Of a stretch of DNA of 64,000 nt, positions 7,714 to 16,372 are shown one piece after another. A model generated the notes under the pieces. The model saw only the letters and a program-made list of their open reading frames with translations, did not search any database and had not been told where the DNA came from. The translations under genes and the position numbers were made by a program. The first letter of the stretch is position 1; the number at the start of each line of letters is the position of its first letter. This DNA is from Streptomyces sp. CNH099 (GTDB taxonomy: Bacteria > Actinomycetota > Actinomycetes > Streptomycetales > Streptomycetaceae): the NCBI GenBank assembly GCA_000514715.1, contig AZWL01000019.1, positions 182 to 64,181 on the forward strand. The letters run 5' to 3'.

Positions 7714-9242
7714 CGCACACCCGCCTCGGTGCCGTCCTCGCTGCGGTCGAGCACCGCGGCCAGCGCGCGGTCGACGCTGGAGCCGCGGGTCGGATCCTGC
7801 TGGCGTACGTCGATGACATGGCCTGTCATCTCGGAGAGCAGCACGTCGAGGGAGGTGCGGGCGACGGCCTCGGAGGCCAGCAGCGAGCCGGCGGGCTCCG
7901 CGCCGAACGCCTTGGTGCGCATCGGGGTGGCGGTGCGCTCGGGGTTGATGCAGTTGACGCGGACGCCGTCGCCGGCCCACTCGTCGGCGAGCGCCTGGGT
8001 GAGGTTGACCACGGCGGCCTTGGTGGAGGAGTAGAGGCTGTACTCGGCCCGGCCGCGGGTGTAGCTGCTGGAGGTGTAGAGGAGCAGCTGGCCGCGGGTC
8101 TCGGCGAGGTACTTGTGGGCGGTGCGGGCTATCTGGACCGGGGCGAGGTAGTTGACCCGCAGGGCCTCTTCGAGGGCGGCCTCGTCGGTGTCGGCGAGCC
8201 GGCCGATGCGCAGCACGCCGGCGGTGTTGACGACGTAGTCGATGCGGCCGGTCTCGTCGTAGGCGCGGCGCAGTGCCTCCTCGATGTCGCCGGGGTTCTC
8301 CACGTGGGTGCCGGTGGTGGAGCGGCCGAGGGGGTAGACGTGCGCGCCGTAGCCGCGGGCCAGCTCGCAGAGGTCGCCGCCGATGCCGTACGAGCCGCCG
8401 AAGACGACGAGCGTGCGGCCGTCGAGGAGGCTGCGGTGGGCCTCCTCGTCGCCGTGCTCGGGGGCGGAGCTGGAGGCGAGCTGGAAGAGCTTGTCGGCGA
8501 TGAAGACGTCGACGGGGTGGGTGACCTTCATGTTGTACTCGTCGCCCGCGACCACGTGGATCGGCACGTCGGGCAGGTACTTCAGCACCACGGAGCAGTC
8601 GTCGGTCGCCTGGAAGTTCGGGTCGCCCGCGGCCACCTCGTACGCCCGCCGGATGGTGGAGAGCTTGAACGCCTGCGGCGTCTGGCCGCGGCGCAGCCGG
8701 GAGCGGTCCGGGACGTCGGTGATGAACTCGCCGTCCTCGCCGTGCCGCCGGGTGACGATGATCGTGTCGGCGGAGGGGATGGCGACGTCCACGGCCTGGT
8801 AGCGCTCCAGGGCGGTGACGCAGTCGGCTATCACCCGGGACGACAGCAGGGGGCGTACGGCGTCGTGGAAGAGGACGTTCGCGTCCTCGCCCGGGGCGAG
8901 GTCCGCGCCGATCTCGGCGATGGCGCGCTCGGTGGTCTCGTTGCGGGTGCCGCCGCCCTCCAGCACCCGGCGCACCTTGGTCAGGCCGGCCTTGGCGACG
9001 ATCCGCTCGACGTCCTCGACGTAGCCGGGCGCCATGAGGACCAGGATCTCGTCGACGCCGTCGGCCTGCTCGAAGACCGCGAGTGTGTGCTCGATCACCG
9101 TCTTCCCGGCGATCTTCAGCAGTTGCTTGGGTATGGACAGCCCCACGCGTTGCCCGGTGCCACCCGCCAGTACCACGGCGGTGGTGCGGGTGGCCTGGGC
9201 GGACGTGCTCGCTGTCGGCTCCGTGGGGGCGCCTGTCGACAC
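7710..9242 (-). CDS. Bifunctional ribitol-5-phosphate cytidylyltransferase / SDR reductase (Bcs1-like)
   Basis: A 510-residue fusion. Residues about 20-250 are an IspD/TarI-type cytidylyltransferase with VVLAGGTGQRVGLSIPKQLL, DAVRPLLSS and TDDCSVVLKYLP. Residues about 280-500 are a short-chain dehydrogenase with FGGSYGIGGDLCELARGYGA and a YSSTK catalytic motif. This domain order is that of Haemophilus Bcs1/Acs1, which reduces ribulose-5-phosphate and makes CDP-ribitol; the function is transferred from that family. I chose the GTG at 9242 because CAGGAG lies 7 nt upstream. In-frame codons continue to 9305 without a good ribosome site. It is the first intact gene of the operon, coupled by GTGA to the polymerase. 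Confidence 0.87.
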   Translation of the reverse strand: MSTGAPTEPTASTSAQATRTTAVVLAGGTGQRVGLSIPKQLLKIAGKTVIEHTLAVFEQADGVDEILVLMAPGYVEDVERIVAKAGLTKVRRVLEGGGTRNETTERAIAEIGADLAPGEDANVLFHDAVRPLLSSRVIADCVTALERYQAVDVAIPSADTIIVTRRHGEDGEFITDVPDRSRLRRGQTPQAFKLSTIRRAYEVAAGDPNFQATDDCSVVLKYLPDVPIHVVAGDEYNMKVTHPVDVFIADKLFQLASSSAPEHGDEEAHRSLLDGRTLVVFGGSYGIGGDLCELARGYGAHVYPLGRSTTGTHVENPGDIEEALRRAYDETGRIDYVVNTAGVLRIGRLADTDEAALEEALRVNYLAPVQIARTAHKYLAETRGQLLLYTSSSYTRGRAEYSLYSSTKAAVVNLTQALADEWAGDGVRVNCINPERTATPMRTKAFGAEPAGSLLASEAVARTSLDVLLSEMTGHVIDVRQQDPTRGSSVDRALAAVLDRSEDGTEAGVR

Positions 9243-9373
9243 TGCTGCTCCTGGTGATGATCGTGAGCGGTCATCGAATTCGGGGTGAATTCGGCTCGAC
9301 AGCAAGACATATTAGAGGTGCGCGAAGTTGTATCCGGTTGCGGGCCGAGGACGGGATCGTCACCGGGCCGTGA

Positions 9374-10984
9374 TCAGGACGCGGGGCGGGCCACCCGGCC
9401 GCTCCGGCCCAGCCAGGCGCGCAGGGCGTGCGCGGGGTTCGCGCTCTCCACCCGTACCGTCTGCAGCGGCAGCTCCGGCGTGCTGCTGCCGGCGATCCGC
9501 AGGGCGAGGTGCCAGGTGCCGGGCTGGGGCACCCGGATGCGGGCCGTGAAGGCGCCCCCGGCCCCCTGTCCGGCCCGTACACCCGTGCCGCCCGTGCTGC
9601 CCGTGCCGTCGGCCGGCTCGGGGGCGGGGAGGGCGGCCGTGACCGTACGGCCGTCGCTCGCGCGGGTCGCCGTCAGCTCCAGCGCCACGGCGGGCAGCCG
9701 CGTACGGCGGCGGCCGCGCACCGATAACACCCGGGTGTCCCGGCGGTCCTGCGCGACGGTGACGGACCTGGGCCGGACGAAGGAGCGGGCGCCGACCTGG
9801 TGTGTGACATCGAACACGTCGTCGGGCAGGCCGAGGCGGGAGTCGCGGAAGTACGGGTAGTGGGCGAAGACCCGGCCGTTCTCGACGGTGACGTCGGCGG
9901 GCGCCAGCCAGCGCACCGGCTTGCGGCCTTTCCGGGCGTCGAGCGCGAGCCGGCGCTCGCGGACGTACCGGACGACGGCCACCGTCTCCTCGTACAGCCC
10001 GCGCCGCACCAGCTCACCCTGCAGCCGCACGATCGCCGGGACCCGCGCCATCGCCGGCTCGCTGTACCAGCGGGCGACGGGCTCGTGCAGCGCGGCGAAC
10101 ATCCGGCGGGAGCGCTCCGGGTCGCGCTCGTGCTCGCGCCGCACGCCGCGCAGCGCGCGCTGCAGGTTGACCTGAAAGAGCCGGGTGAAGAGGTGGTCGC
10201 GCCGGGGCCCGGCGGGGGTGTGCTCGGCGACGAGGGTGAGCATCGCGGCGAACGTGCCGGCGCTGCCGCCGCCGGGGCGGGGGGCGTTGCGGACGGTGGT
10301 GGTCAGGTTGCCGCCGTCGTCGCGCAGAACGTAGTAGACGCAGTCGTAGGAGGCGAGCACGGAGATCTTCGCGGCGTGCAGATACGCCCGGGTGACGAAG
10401 ATCTGGTCCTCGCCGGTGGTCAGGTCCTCGGGGAAGCGCAGCCCGTGGCGCTCGATCAGGTCGCGGCGGAACAGCTTCATGGGGTTGAGCACCCAGAAGA
10501 CCCGGGAGCCTTACAGGTCGGCGTCCGGCTGGTCGCGCCGGAACATCGACGTCGGCGGCGTCCGCCCGCCTACCCCGACGAGCTTGCCGACGACGACGTC
10601 CGAGCCGTTCTCGTCGGCCATGGCGGCCATCCGCTCCAGCGCCTCGGGGCCGAGGTAGTCGTCGGCGTCGAGGAAGAACACGTACCGGCCGCGGGCCAGC
10701 CCGATGCCGGTGTTGCGCGGCGCGGCCGGGCCGCCGGAGTTCTCCTGGTGGACGACGCGGACGCGCTCCGGGTGGAGCCGCGCGAAGCGGTCCAGCTCCG
10801 CGCCCGTGCCGTCGGTGGAGCCGTCGTCGACGGCGACGACCTCGACGGCTTCCGGCGCGAGACTCTGCCCGAGCACGGAGTCGACGCACCTCGTCAGGTA
10901 CGGCATGGCGTTGTACGCGGCGATGACCACGGTGACGTGCGGCTGTTCCACTGGCCCCCCAGACCGATCTCCTTTGGTGAACAC
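9374..10984 (-). pseudogene. GT2 glycosyltransferase interrupted by in-frame TAA (paralogue of 3725-5668)
   Basis: Two open segments in one frame (10984-10514 and 10510-9374) are separated by a single TAA at 10513-10511. Upstream is the GT-A core (PHVTVVIAAYNAMPYLTR, DDGSTDGTGAELDRF, FFLDADDYLG). Downstream, the match to the intact paralogue resumes directly with GSRVFWVLNPMKLFRRDLI, so nothing is missing but the sense codon. Without the stop it would encode about 536 residues, including a helical and beta-rich C-terminal half with a basic end. It also carries a rare TTA leucine codon at 9728-9726. The start is uncertain: a GTG at 10984, or an internal GTG at 10951. A sequencing error cannot be excluded. 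The first fragment alone would be a 157-residue catalytic stub. Confidence 0.85.
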
Positions 10985-11039
10985 GGAGACCGGCCCGGAT
11001 GACCAATGGTTGTCCTGGAGTGACAGATTCGTGTCGGGC

Positions 11040-11519
11040 TTATCCGGCCTTTACGGGCGCGGCGGCGACGCCCGGGGATGCTGCGGGGACGTCCGCCGGC
11101 TCCCCGGGCGCCGCCGCCGCGGGTGCGTGGTCGTCGACGAGGGTCGCCTCGTCGAACGGCAGCCGGCCGGCGAGCACCTCCTCGACCCGGTCCTTGTCGA
11201 TCTCCTTGGTCCAGGTGCCGACGAGGACGGTGGCCACCGCGTTGCCCGCGAAGTTGGTCAGCGCCCGGGCCTCGCTCATGAACCGGTCGATGCCGACGAT
11301 CAGGCCGACGCCGTCGACCAGTTCCGGCCGGTGCGACTGCAGCCCGCCGGCCAGGGTGGCCAGCCCGACGCCGGTGACGCCCGCGGCGCCCTTGGAGGCG
11401 ACGATCATGAAGACGAGCAGCGAGATCTGCTGGCCGAGGGTGAGCGGGTCGCCCATCGCCTCGGCGATGAACAGGGAGGCCATGGTGAGGTAGATGGAGG
11501 TGCCGTCGAGGTTGAAGGA
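11040..11519 (-). pseudogene. dctA: dctA C4-dicarboxylate:cation symporter, 5' part deleted
   Basis: Only about the last 160 codons survive. Reading from 11519 they give SFNLDGTSIYLTMASLFIAE, the conserved substrate/ion-binding stretch of the glutamate/C4-dicarboxylate symporter family, then SKGAAGVTGVGLATLAGGL and DRFMSEARALTNFAGNAVAT to a normal C-terminus ending APVKAG. Intact DctA has about 450 residues, so roughly the first 290-300 are gone. The reading frame is lost exactly where a transposon end begins at 11520. An ATG at 11483 could still start a 147-residue product, but it would lack most membrane segments. The protein normally takes up succinate, fumarate and malate. Confidence 0.9.
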
Positions 11520-11705
11520 TTGACATGCTCCTCGGGTTGAAGCCCGGGGATTCTGGCCGTCCCTTGCCTGGTGCTGTGCCGCTACGCGGCACAGGCCGTG
11601 GGTGGGATTCCGTGGCTTCCTGCTTCTTCACGCCGTGCCCCGCCCCGGGAGGGACGGGGTCTTACCCGCGTTCCACAGGCTGCTGCCGCCAGTCCGGCGG
11701 CCCGG
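11520..11705 (-). mobile_element. Relic of IS200/IS605-type (tnpB/IS1341-like) element: tnpB 3' tail and right end
   Basis: Next to the dctA codons is the sequence TTGACATGCTCCTCGGGTTG, whose 8-bp hairpin (CTCCTCGGG ... CCCGGGGA, 11529-11550) matches the terminal hairpin typical of IS200/IS605 elements carrying tnpB. About 35 bp inside it, the minus strand ends a frame (stop at 11584-11582) reading AAGLAAAACGTRVRP, which resembles the C-terminal AAGLAV-ACG--VRP tail of TnpB. All upstream tnpB sequence and the other end are missing. The inner limit near 11705 is approximate because sensor-kinase codons begin about there. No target-site duplication is expected for this family. The family assignment is by recognition, not by search. 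Confidence 0.72.
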
Positions 11706-12157
11706 CGGCGGGCGGCGAGCTGCTGCTGCAGGTCGCGGACGACGGCCCGGGGGTGGACCCGGAGCGGGCGGAGGAGGTCTTCGAGCGCGGCTGGACGACC
11801 AAGCGCGCGGCCGGCGCCACCGGTGCGGGGGGCCGCGGCCTGGGCCTGGCGCTGGTCCGCCAGGCGGCCCGCCGGCACGGCGGCGAGGCGACGCTGGGCC
11901 GGGCGGCGGCGGGCGGCGCGGAGTTCACGGTAAGCCTCCCGCTGGGCCGAGCGGGGGCGCCGGATCCGGCACGAACCGACCCGGAGGCGGCGGCAGCCGG
12001 GGCCGCGGCGGACCCGGGCACGCCGGAGGCGGCTCCGGGCGGGTCGGCCCCGAGGGCCGTGCCGCCTCCGGCCGCTGAGGCGGTGCAGGGCGCGCCACCG
12101 GCCCACCGCACCCCGCATCCCCGCGGCCCCGGACGGCCCGGCGGGGGCTCCGTATGA
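11706..12157 (+). pseudogene. DcuS/CitA-type sensor histidine kinase, only ATP-binding end left
   Basis: From about 11700 a plus-strand frame reads GGELLLQVADDGPGVDPERA, then EEVFERGWTTKR and GRGLGLALVRQAARRHGGEA. These are the N/G1, F and G2 boxes of a HATPase_c domain of the citrate/C4-dicarboxylate sensor kinase type. A long Ala/Pro-rich tail follows to the TGA at 12157. The sensing, membrane and His-containing parts are absent; the frame runs straight into the tnpB relic, so no functional start exists. Its stop overlaps the ATG of the response regulator (ATGA), the normal kinase-regulator coupling. Originally it would have been divergent from dctA and controlled it. Confidence 0.85.
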
Positions 12158-12855
12158 CCGCCCCCGGGCGCTCCGCGCCCATCCGCGTGCTCGTCGTCGA
12201 GGACGACCCCGTCGCCGCCGACGCCCACCGGCTCTACGTCGCGCGCGTGCCCGGCTTCGCCGTCGCCGGGACCGCGCGGACCCGCGCCGAAGCGGTCCGC
12301 CTGCTCGACCAGGTCCCCGTCGACCTGATCCTGCTCGACCTCTACCTCCCCGACGGCCACGGCCTCGCCCTGCTCCGCTCGCTGCGCACCGCCGGCCACG
12401 CCGCCGACGTCATCGCCGTCACCTCCGCCCGCGACCTGGCCGTCGTCCGCGAGGGGGTGTCCCTGAGCGTCGTGCAGTACGTGCTCAAGCCCTTCGCCTT
12501 CGCCACCCTGCGCGACCGCCTCCTCCGCTACGCCGAGTTCCACGCCGCGGCCGGCGAGGCCGGCGGCCAGGACGAGGTGGACCGCGCGCTCGCCGCGCTC
12601 CGCGCGCCCGCGTAGGCCGCGCTCCCCAAGGGGCTGTCCGGCCCCACCCTCACCCCCGTCACCGACGCCCTGCGCCGGGCGGGCGACGCCGGCCTGACCG
12701 CCACCGCCGCCGGCGAGGCCACCGGCACGGCGCGCATCACCGCCCGCCGCTATCTGGAGCACCTGGCGGAGACCGGCCACGCCGTCCGGGCGCCGCAGTA
12801 CGGCCAGGTGGGCCGCCCCGAACTCCGCTACCGCTGGTCCGGCACCCGCCCCTGA
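12154..12855 (+). pseudogene. DcuR/CitB-type response regulator cut by in-frame amber codon
   Basis: The first 153 codons give a full receiver domain: IRVLVVEDDPVAADAH, phosphorylatable Asp62 in LILLDLYLPDGHG, and the VLKPF lysine. TAG follows at 12613-12615. In the same frame after it comes AALPKGLSGPTLTPVTDALR and then ITARRYLEHLAETGHAV to a TGA at 12853, which is the C-terminal helix-turn-helix domain of CitB/DcuR regulators. Read through, the protein would have 233 residues, the family's usual size. The truncated product would be a receiver without DNA-binding ability. Together with the broken dctA and kinase, this indicates decay of the whole module. Confidence 0.85.
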
Positions 12856-12910
12856 CCCCGGGCCGGGCGGCCGGGGCGCGCCGCGGGCCCGGCTGGAAAC
12901 CGTCGGTACA

Positions 12911-12920
12911 ACAACGTTGT
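12911..12920. promoter_or_regulatory. LacI-type operator-like palindrome
   Basis: ACAACGTTGT is a perfect 10-bp palindrome with the central ACGT/CGTT core common in LacI/GalR-family operators of actinobacterial sugar transport operons. It lies about 100 bp before the sugar-binding lipoprotein gene and about 30 bp upstream of its best promoter. No LacI-family gene is in the window, so the regulator would act from elsewhere. Confidence 0.5.
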
Positions 12921-12951
12921 CACCGATACGGGGCGGGCCCTGTCACAGCCA

Positions 12952-12980
12952 TTGACCGGACATCCGGACAGCCGTACTTT
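12952..12980 (+). promoter_or_regulatory. Candidate promoter of sugar ABC operon
   Basis: TTGACC at 12952-12957 and TACTTT at 12975-12980 are 17 bp apart, close to the housekeeping consensus. The predicted start site would give a leader of about 30 nt before the GTG at 13018, which includes the GGGAGG ribosome site. Confidence 0.5.
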
Positions 12981-13017
12981 CTCGGCAATCTCGCCAGAGC
13001 CGCAGGGAGGTCCCGCC

Positions 13018-14379
13018 GTGCACCGCCCCGTCACCCCCATGCTCGCGACCGCGCTCACCGCCGTACTCGCCGCCACCGCGCTCTCCGCCTGCTCGGACTC
13101 CGGCAGCGACCCGGACACCGTGAAGGTCCAGTTCAAGAAGTCCACCGACGCCAAGAACAAGATCTTCGACCGCGAGATGGACGCGGTGAAGAAGGAGTTC
13201 GAGGACAAGTTCCCCGGCAAGAAGGTCGAGCTGATCCCCGTCCAGGTGCCGGACGAGCAGTACTACACCAAGGTCCAGCAGATGCTGCGGTCCCCCAAGA
13301 CCGCCCCCGACCTGGTCTACGAGGACACCTTCCTGATCAACTCCGACATCACCGCCGGCCTCCTCACCCCGCTCGACGACTACCTCAAGGACTGGAAGGA
13401 CTGGGACCGGTACGTCGAGACGGCGAAGACCGCCGCGCAGGGCCAGGACGGCAAGACGTACGGCGTTCCGGACGGCACCGACACCCGCGGGCTCTGGTAC
13501 AACAAGGAGCTGTTCGAGAAGGCCGGGCTGCCCGCCGAGTGGCAGCCGGAGACCTGGGCCGACGTGCTGGACGCCGCCCGCACCGTCAAGCGCGAACTGC
13601 CCGGCGTCATCCCGCTGAACGTCTACACCGGCAAGCCCGCCGGCGAGGCCGCCTCCATGCAGGGCTTCGAGATGCTGCTGTACGGCACGGGCGAGGACCC
13701 GCTGTACGACCCGAAGGCGGAGAAGTGGGTCGCCGGCAGCCAGGGCTTCACCGACGCCCTCGACTTCGTGCACACCGTCTACAACGAGGGCCTCGGCCCC
13801 GAGCCGCAGGAGGCCCTCGACCCGAACATCGGCACCAAGGTCGGCACCGAGTGGCTGCCCGAGGGCAGGCTCGCCATCGACCTGGACGGCTCCTGGATGT
13901 CGAACAACTGGCTGGAGACCGGCCCCCGGCCGTGGCCGGAGTGGACCGAGGTCCTCGGCCAGGCCGCGATGCCCACCCAGCACGGCCAGCCGCCCGGCCG
14001 GGTCAGCATGTCCGGCGGCTGGGCCTGGTCCATCCCCGCCAAGGCGAACAACCCCGACCTGGCCTTCGAGTTCATGAAGGTCGCCCAGTCGCGCGCGAAC
14101 AACACCCGCCTGACCATCGCCAACGGCCAGATCGCCGTCCGCGAGGACGTCGCCGCCGACCCCGACTACCAGGCGTACGTCCCGGGCGTCGAGTTCTTCA
14201 CCGGCCTGGTCGAGGACACCCACTACCGCCCGGCGCTCCCGGTCTACCCGCAGGTCTCCACCGCCATCCAGGAGGCCATGGAGCAGGTGACCACCGGCGA
14301 CGCCTCCGCCGAGGAGGCCGCGGCGGGCTACGACGAACAGCTCGATTCGATCACCGACGGCGAGGTGGTCGAGAAGTAA
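13018..14379 (+). CDS. Sugar ABC transporter substrate-binding lipoprotein
   Basis: A 453-residue family-1 extracellular solute-binding protein. The GTG start follows GGGAGG by 7 nt; an in-frame ATG at 12952 lies inside the promoter and is rejected. Residues 1-26 form a lipoprotein signal with lipobox ALSAC, so the mature protein should be anchored by a lipidated Cys outside the membrane. The body has the usual two-lobe landmarks, such as GVPDGTDTRGLWYNKELFEK, EGRLAIDLDGSWMSNNW and SGGWAWSIPAKANNPDLAFE. It would deliver a sugar, probably an oligosaccharide, to the permeases encoded just downstream. The ligand cannot be read from sequence; the next gene cluster encodes a chitin/cellulose-active oxidase. 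Confidence 0.93.
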   Translation: MHRPVTPMLATALTAVLAATALSACSDSGSDPDTVKVQFKKSTDAKNKIFDREMDAVKKEFEDKFPGKKVELIPVQVPDEQYYTKVQQMLRSPKTAPDLVYEDTFLINSDITAGLLTPLDDYLKDWKDWDRYVETAKTAAQGQDGKTYGVPDGTDTRGLWYNKELFEKAGLPAEWQPETWADVLDAARTVKRELPGVIPLNVYTGKPAGEAASMQGFEMLLYGTGEDPLYDPKAEKWVAGSQGFTDALDFVHTVYNEGLGPEPQEALDPNIGTKVGTEWLPEGRLAIDLDGSWMSNNWLETGPRPWPEWTEVLGQAAMPTQHGQPPGRVSMSGGWAWSIPAKANNPDLAFEFMKVAQSRANNTRLTIANGQIAVREDVAADPDYQAYVPGVEFFTGLVEDTHYRPALPVYPQVSTAIQEAMEQVTTGDASAEEAAAGYDEQLDSITDGEVVEK

Positions 14380-14420
14380 CCGCCGCGAGCACTCCCCGTT
14401 ATCCCGAGAGGCCAGCCACC

Positions 14421-15410
14421 GTGACCAAGCACGTTCCCGCCCCCGCCGGGTCCGGGGACGCGGCCGCCGGCGCGGCGCACGTCCCCGGGCAGGCGGGCGG
14501 CGGCCGCCGCCCGCGCCCGGGACCGCGCACGCCGGCGCAGCCCCCGAACTCCGTGCCGCGCGCGCTCCTGCGGGCGCTGCCCGTGGGTCCCGCGGTCGTC
14601 CTGATGCTGCTGTTCCTGGCCGGTCCCATCGCGTACTGCGTGTGGATCGCCTTCACCGACCTGCAACTCTCCGGCCAGGCCGAGTCGTCGTTCGTCGGGT
14701 TGGAGAACTTCCGCACCGCCTTCGGCGACGAGGGCTTCATCAACGCCGTCTGGCTGACGCTGGTGTTCACGATCCTGTCGTCGATCGTCGGCCAGAACAC
14801 CCTCGGGCTGGCGCTCGCGTCGCTGATGCAGCGGGCCTCGAAGGCGGTGCGTACCGTCACCGGCGCGATCGTCATCACCGCCTGGGTGGTGCCCGAGGTC
14901 GTCGCCGGCTTCCTGCTCTACGCCTTCTTCCGCCGCGAGGGCACGCTCAACTCCGTGCTCGACTGGCTCCATCTGCCGAGCCAGAACTGGCTGTACACGC
15001 TGCCGATCCTGGCGGTGTCGTTCGCCAACATCTGGCGCGGCACGGCGTTCTCCATGCTCGTCTACTCCGCCGCGCTCTCCGAGATCCCGAAGGAGATCAC
15101 GGAGGCGGCCGAGGTGGACGGCGCGGGCGGCTGGCGCAAGCTGTGGCACGTCACGCTGCCGATGATCCGCCGCTCCATCGCCACCAACCTGATGCTCAAC
15201 ACCCTGCAGACCCTGTCGGTCTTCGGGCTGATCTGGGCGATGACCCGCGGCGGCCCGGGCGACCGCAGCCAGACGCTGCCGCTGTTCATGTACGAGCAGG
15301 CCTTCAAGAACAGCCTGCTCGGCTACGGCACGGCGGTCGCCCTGCTCCTGCTGCTGGTCGGCGCCCTGTTCTCGCTGGTGTACATGCGGATGCTGCGTAC
15401 GGAGGTATGA
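14421..15410 (+). CDS. Sugar ABC transporter permease (MalF-type)
   Basis: A 329-residue CUT1 inner-membrane permease. About 50 Pro/Ala/Gly-rich residues precede six membrane segments (from AVVLMLLFLAGPIAYCVWIA). The ATPase-coupling EAA loop reads EAAEVDGAGGWRKLWHVTLP. I chose the GTG at 14421, 41 bp after the binding-protein stop and preceded by GAGAGG; longer in-frame extension upstream is out of frame with that gene's coding sense. It pairs with the next gene to form the channel. No ATPase gene accompanies the operon, as is usual in Streptomyces, where a shared MsiK-type ATPase energises many CUT1 importers. Confidence 0.92.
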   Translation: MTKHVPAPAGSGDAAAGAAHVPGQAGGGRRPRPGPRTPAQPPNSVPRALLRALPVGPAVVLMLLFLAGPIAYCVWIAFTDLQLSGQAESSFVGLENFRTAFGDEGFINAVWLTLVFTILSSIVGQNTLGLALASLMQRASKAVRTVTGAIVITAWVVPEVVAGFLLYAFFRREGTLNSVLDWLHLPSQNWLYTLPILAVSFANIWRGTAFSMLVYSAALSEIPKEITEAAEVDGAGGWRKLWHVTLPMIRRSIATNLMLNTLQTLSVFGLIWAMTRGGPGDRSQTLPLFMYEQAFKNSLLGYGTAVALLLLLVGALFSLVYMRMLRTEV

Positions 15411-15413
15411 GCG

Positions 15414-16325
15414 ATGCCCACGTCCACGCTCACCCGCGACGACCCCCCGCCCCCGCGGTCACCGGCGCCGCGCCGGCGCGGCCGCTTCGCCCGTACGCCC
15501 GCCGGGCGCAAGCACAGCCGGCGGCTGGCCGCCGACCTGTGCCTGCTGCTGGCGGCGCTGGCGTTCGTGCTCCCGCTGGCCTGGCTGGTCTTCTCGTCCG
15601 TCGACGCGGACTCGGGCCTGACGGCCCGGCCGCCGACGGACGTCACCTGGGACAACTTCGACGCGGTGATGACCACCGACATCACCTTCCGCCCGCTGCT
15701 CAACAGCCTGATCCTGTGCGGCGGGGCGACGGCCGTCACGGTCGTCGCGGCGGCGCTCGCGGCGTACCCGCTGTCGCGCTACCGCTCGCGGCTGAACCGC
15801 CCGTTCATGCTGACGATCCTCTTCACCACCAGCCTGCCGATCACCGCCATCATGGTGCCGGTCTACGGGCTGTTCGTGCAGATCAACCTCATCGACTCGA
15901 TGTCCGGCACGGCCCTCTTCCTGGCCAGCTCGCAGCTGCCGTTCGCGATCTGGCTGATGAAGAACTTCATGGACGGGGTGCCGAAGGTGCTGGAGGAGGC
16001 CGCCTGGACGGACGGCGCGTCGTCGATGCAGGCACTGGTGCGGGTCATCCTGCCGCTGATGGGCCCGGGGGTCGTGGTGGTGACGATCTTCTCGTTCATC
16101 ATGATGTGGGGGAACTTCTTCGTGCCCTTCATGCTGCTGCTCAGCCCGGACCAGATGCCGGCCTCCGTGTCGATCTTCGAGCTGTTCGGCAACATGGGGT
16201 CGGTGGTCTACGGGGAGCTGGCGGCGTTCTCGATCCTCTACTCGGCGCCGGCCGTGCTGCTGTACGTGCTGATCGCCCGCCGGCTCGGCGGCGGCTTCGC
16301 GCTGGGCGGCGCGGTGAAGGGCTGA
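15414..16325 (+). CDS. Sugar ABC transporter permease (MalG-type)
   Basis: A 303-residue CUT1 permease starting 3 bp after the first permease. A basic cytoplasmic N-terminus (RRRGRFARTPAGRKHSRR) is followed by six membrane segments and an EAA loop reading EEAAWTDGASSMQALVRVIL. The end (YVLIARRLGGGFALGGAVKG) is the characteristic MalG-like C-terminus that contacts the ATPase. It forms the heterodimeric channel with the preceding permease. It is the last gene of the operon; a strong hairpin terminator begins 48 bp downstream. Confidence 0.93.
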   Translation: MPTSTLTRDDPPPPRSPAPRRRGRFARTPAGRKHSRRLAADLCLLLAALAFVLPLAWLVFSSVDADSGLTARPPTDVTWDNFDAVMTTDITFRPLLNSLILCGGATAVTVVAAALAAYPLSRYRSRLNRPFMLTILFTTSLPITAIMVPVYGLFVQINLIDSMSGTALFLASSQLPFAIWLMKNFMDGVPKVLEEAAWTDGASSMQALVRVILPLMGPGVVVVTIFSFIMMWGNFFVPFMLLLSPDQMPASVSIFELFGNMGSVVYGELAAFSILYSAPAVLLYVLIARRLGGGFALGGAVKG

Positions 16326-16372
16326 CCGGGGCCTGGCCGCGCCCTCCACCGCAGCCCGCGGGGCCGCGCGCA

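Noticed and set aside
10511..10513. TAA in the glycosyltransferase as a programmed recoding site
   Set aside because: The context shows no slippery sequence or pseudoknot, and TAA is the least readthrough-prone stop. Mutation or sequencing error is simpler.
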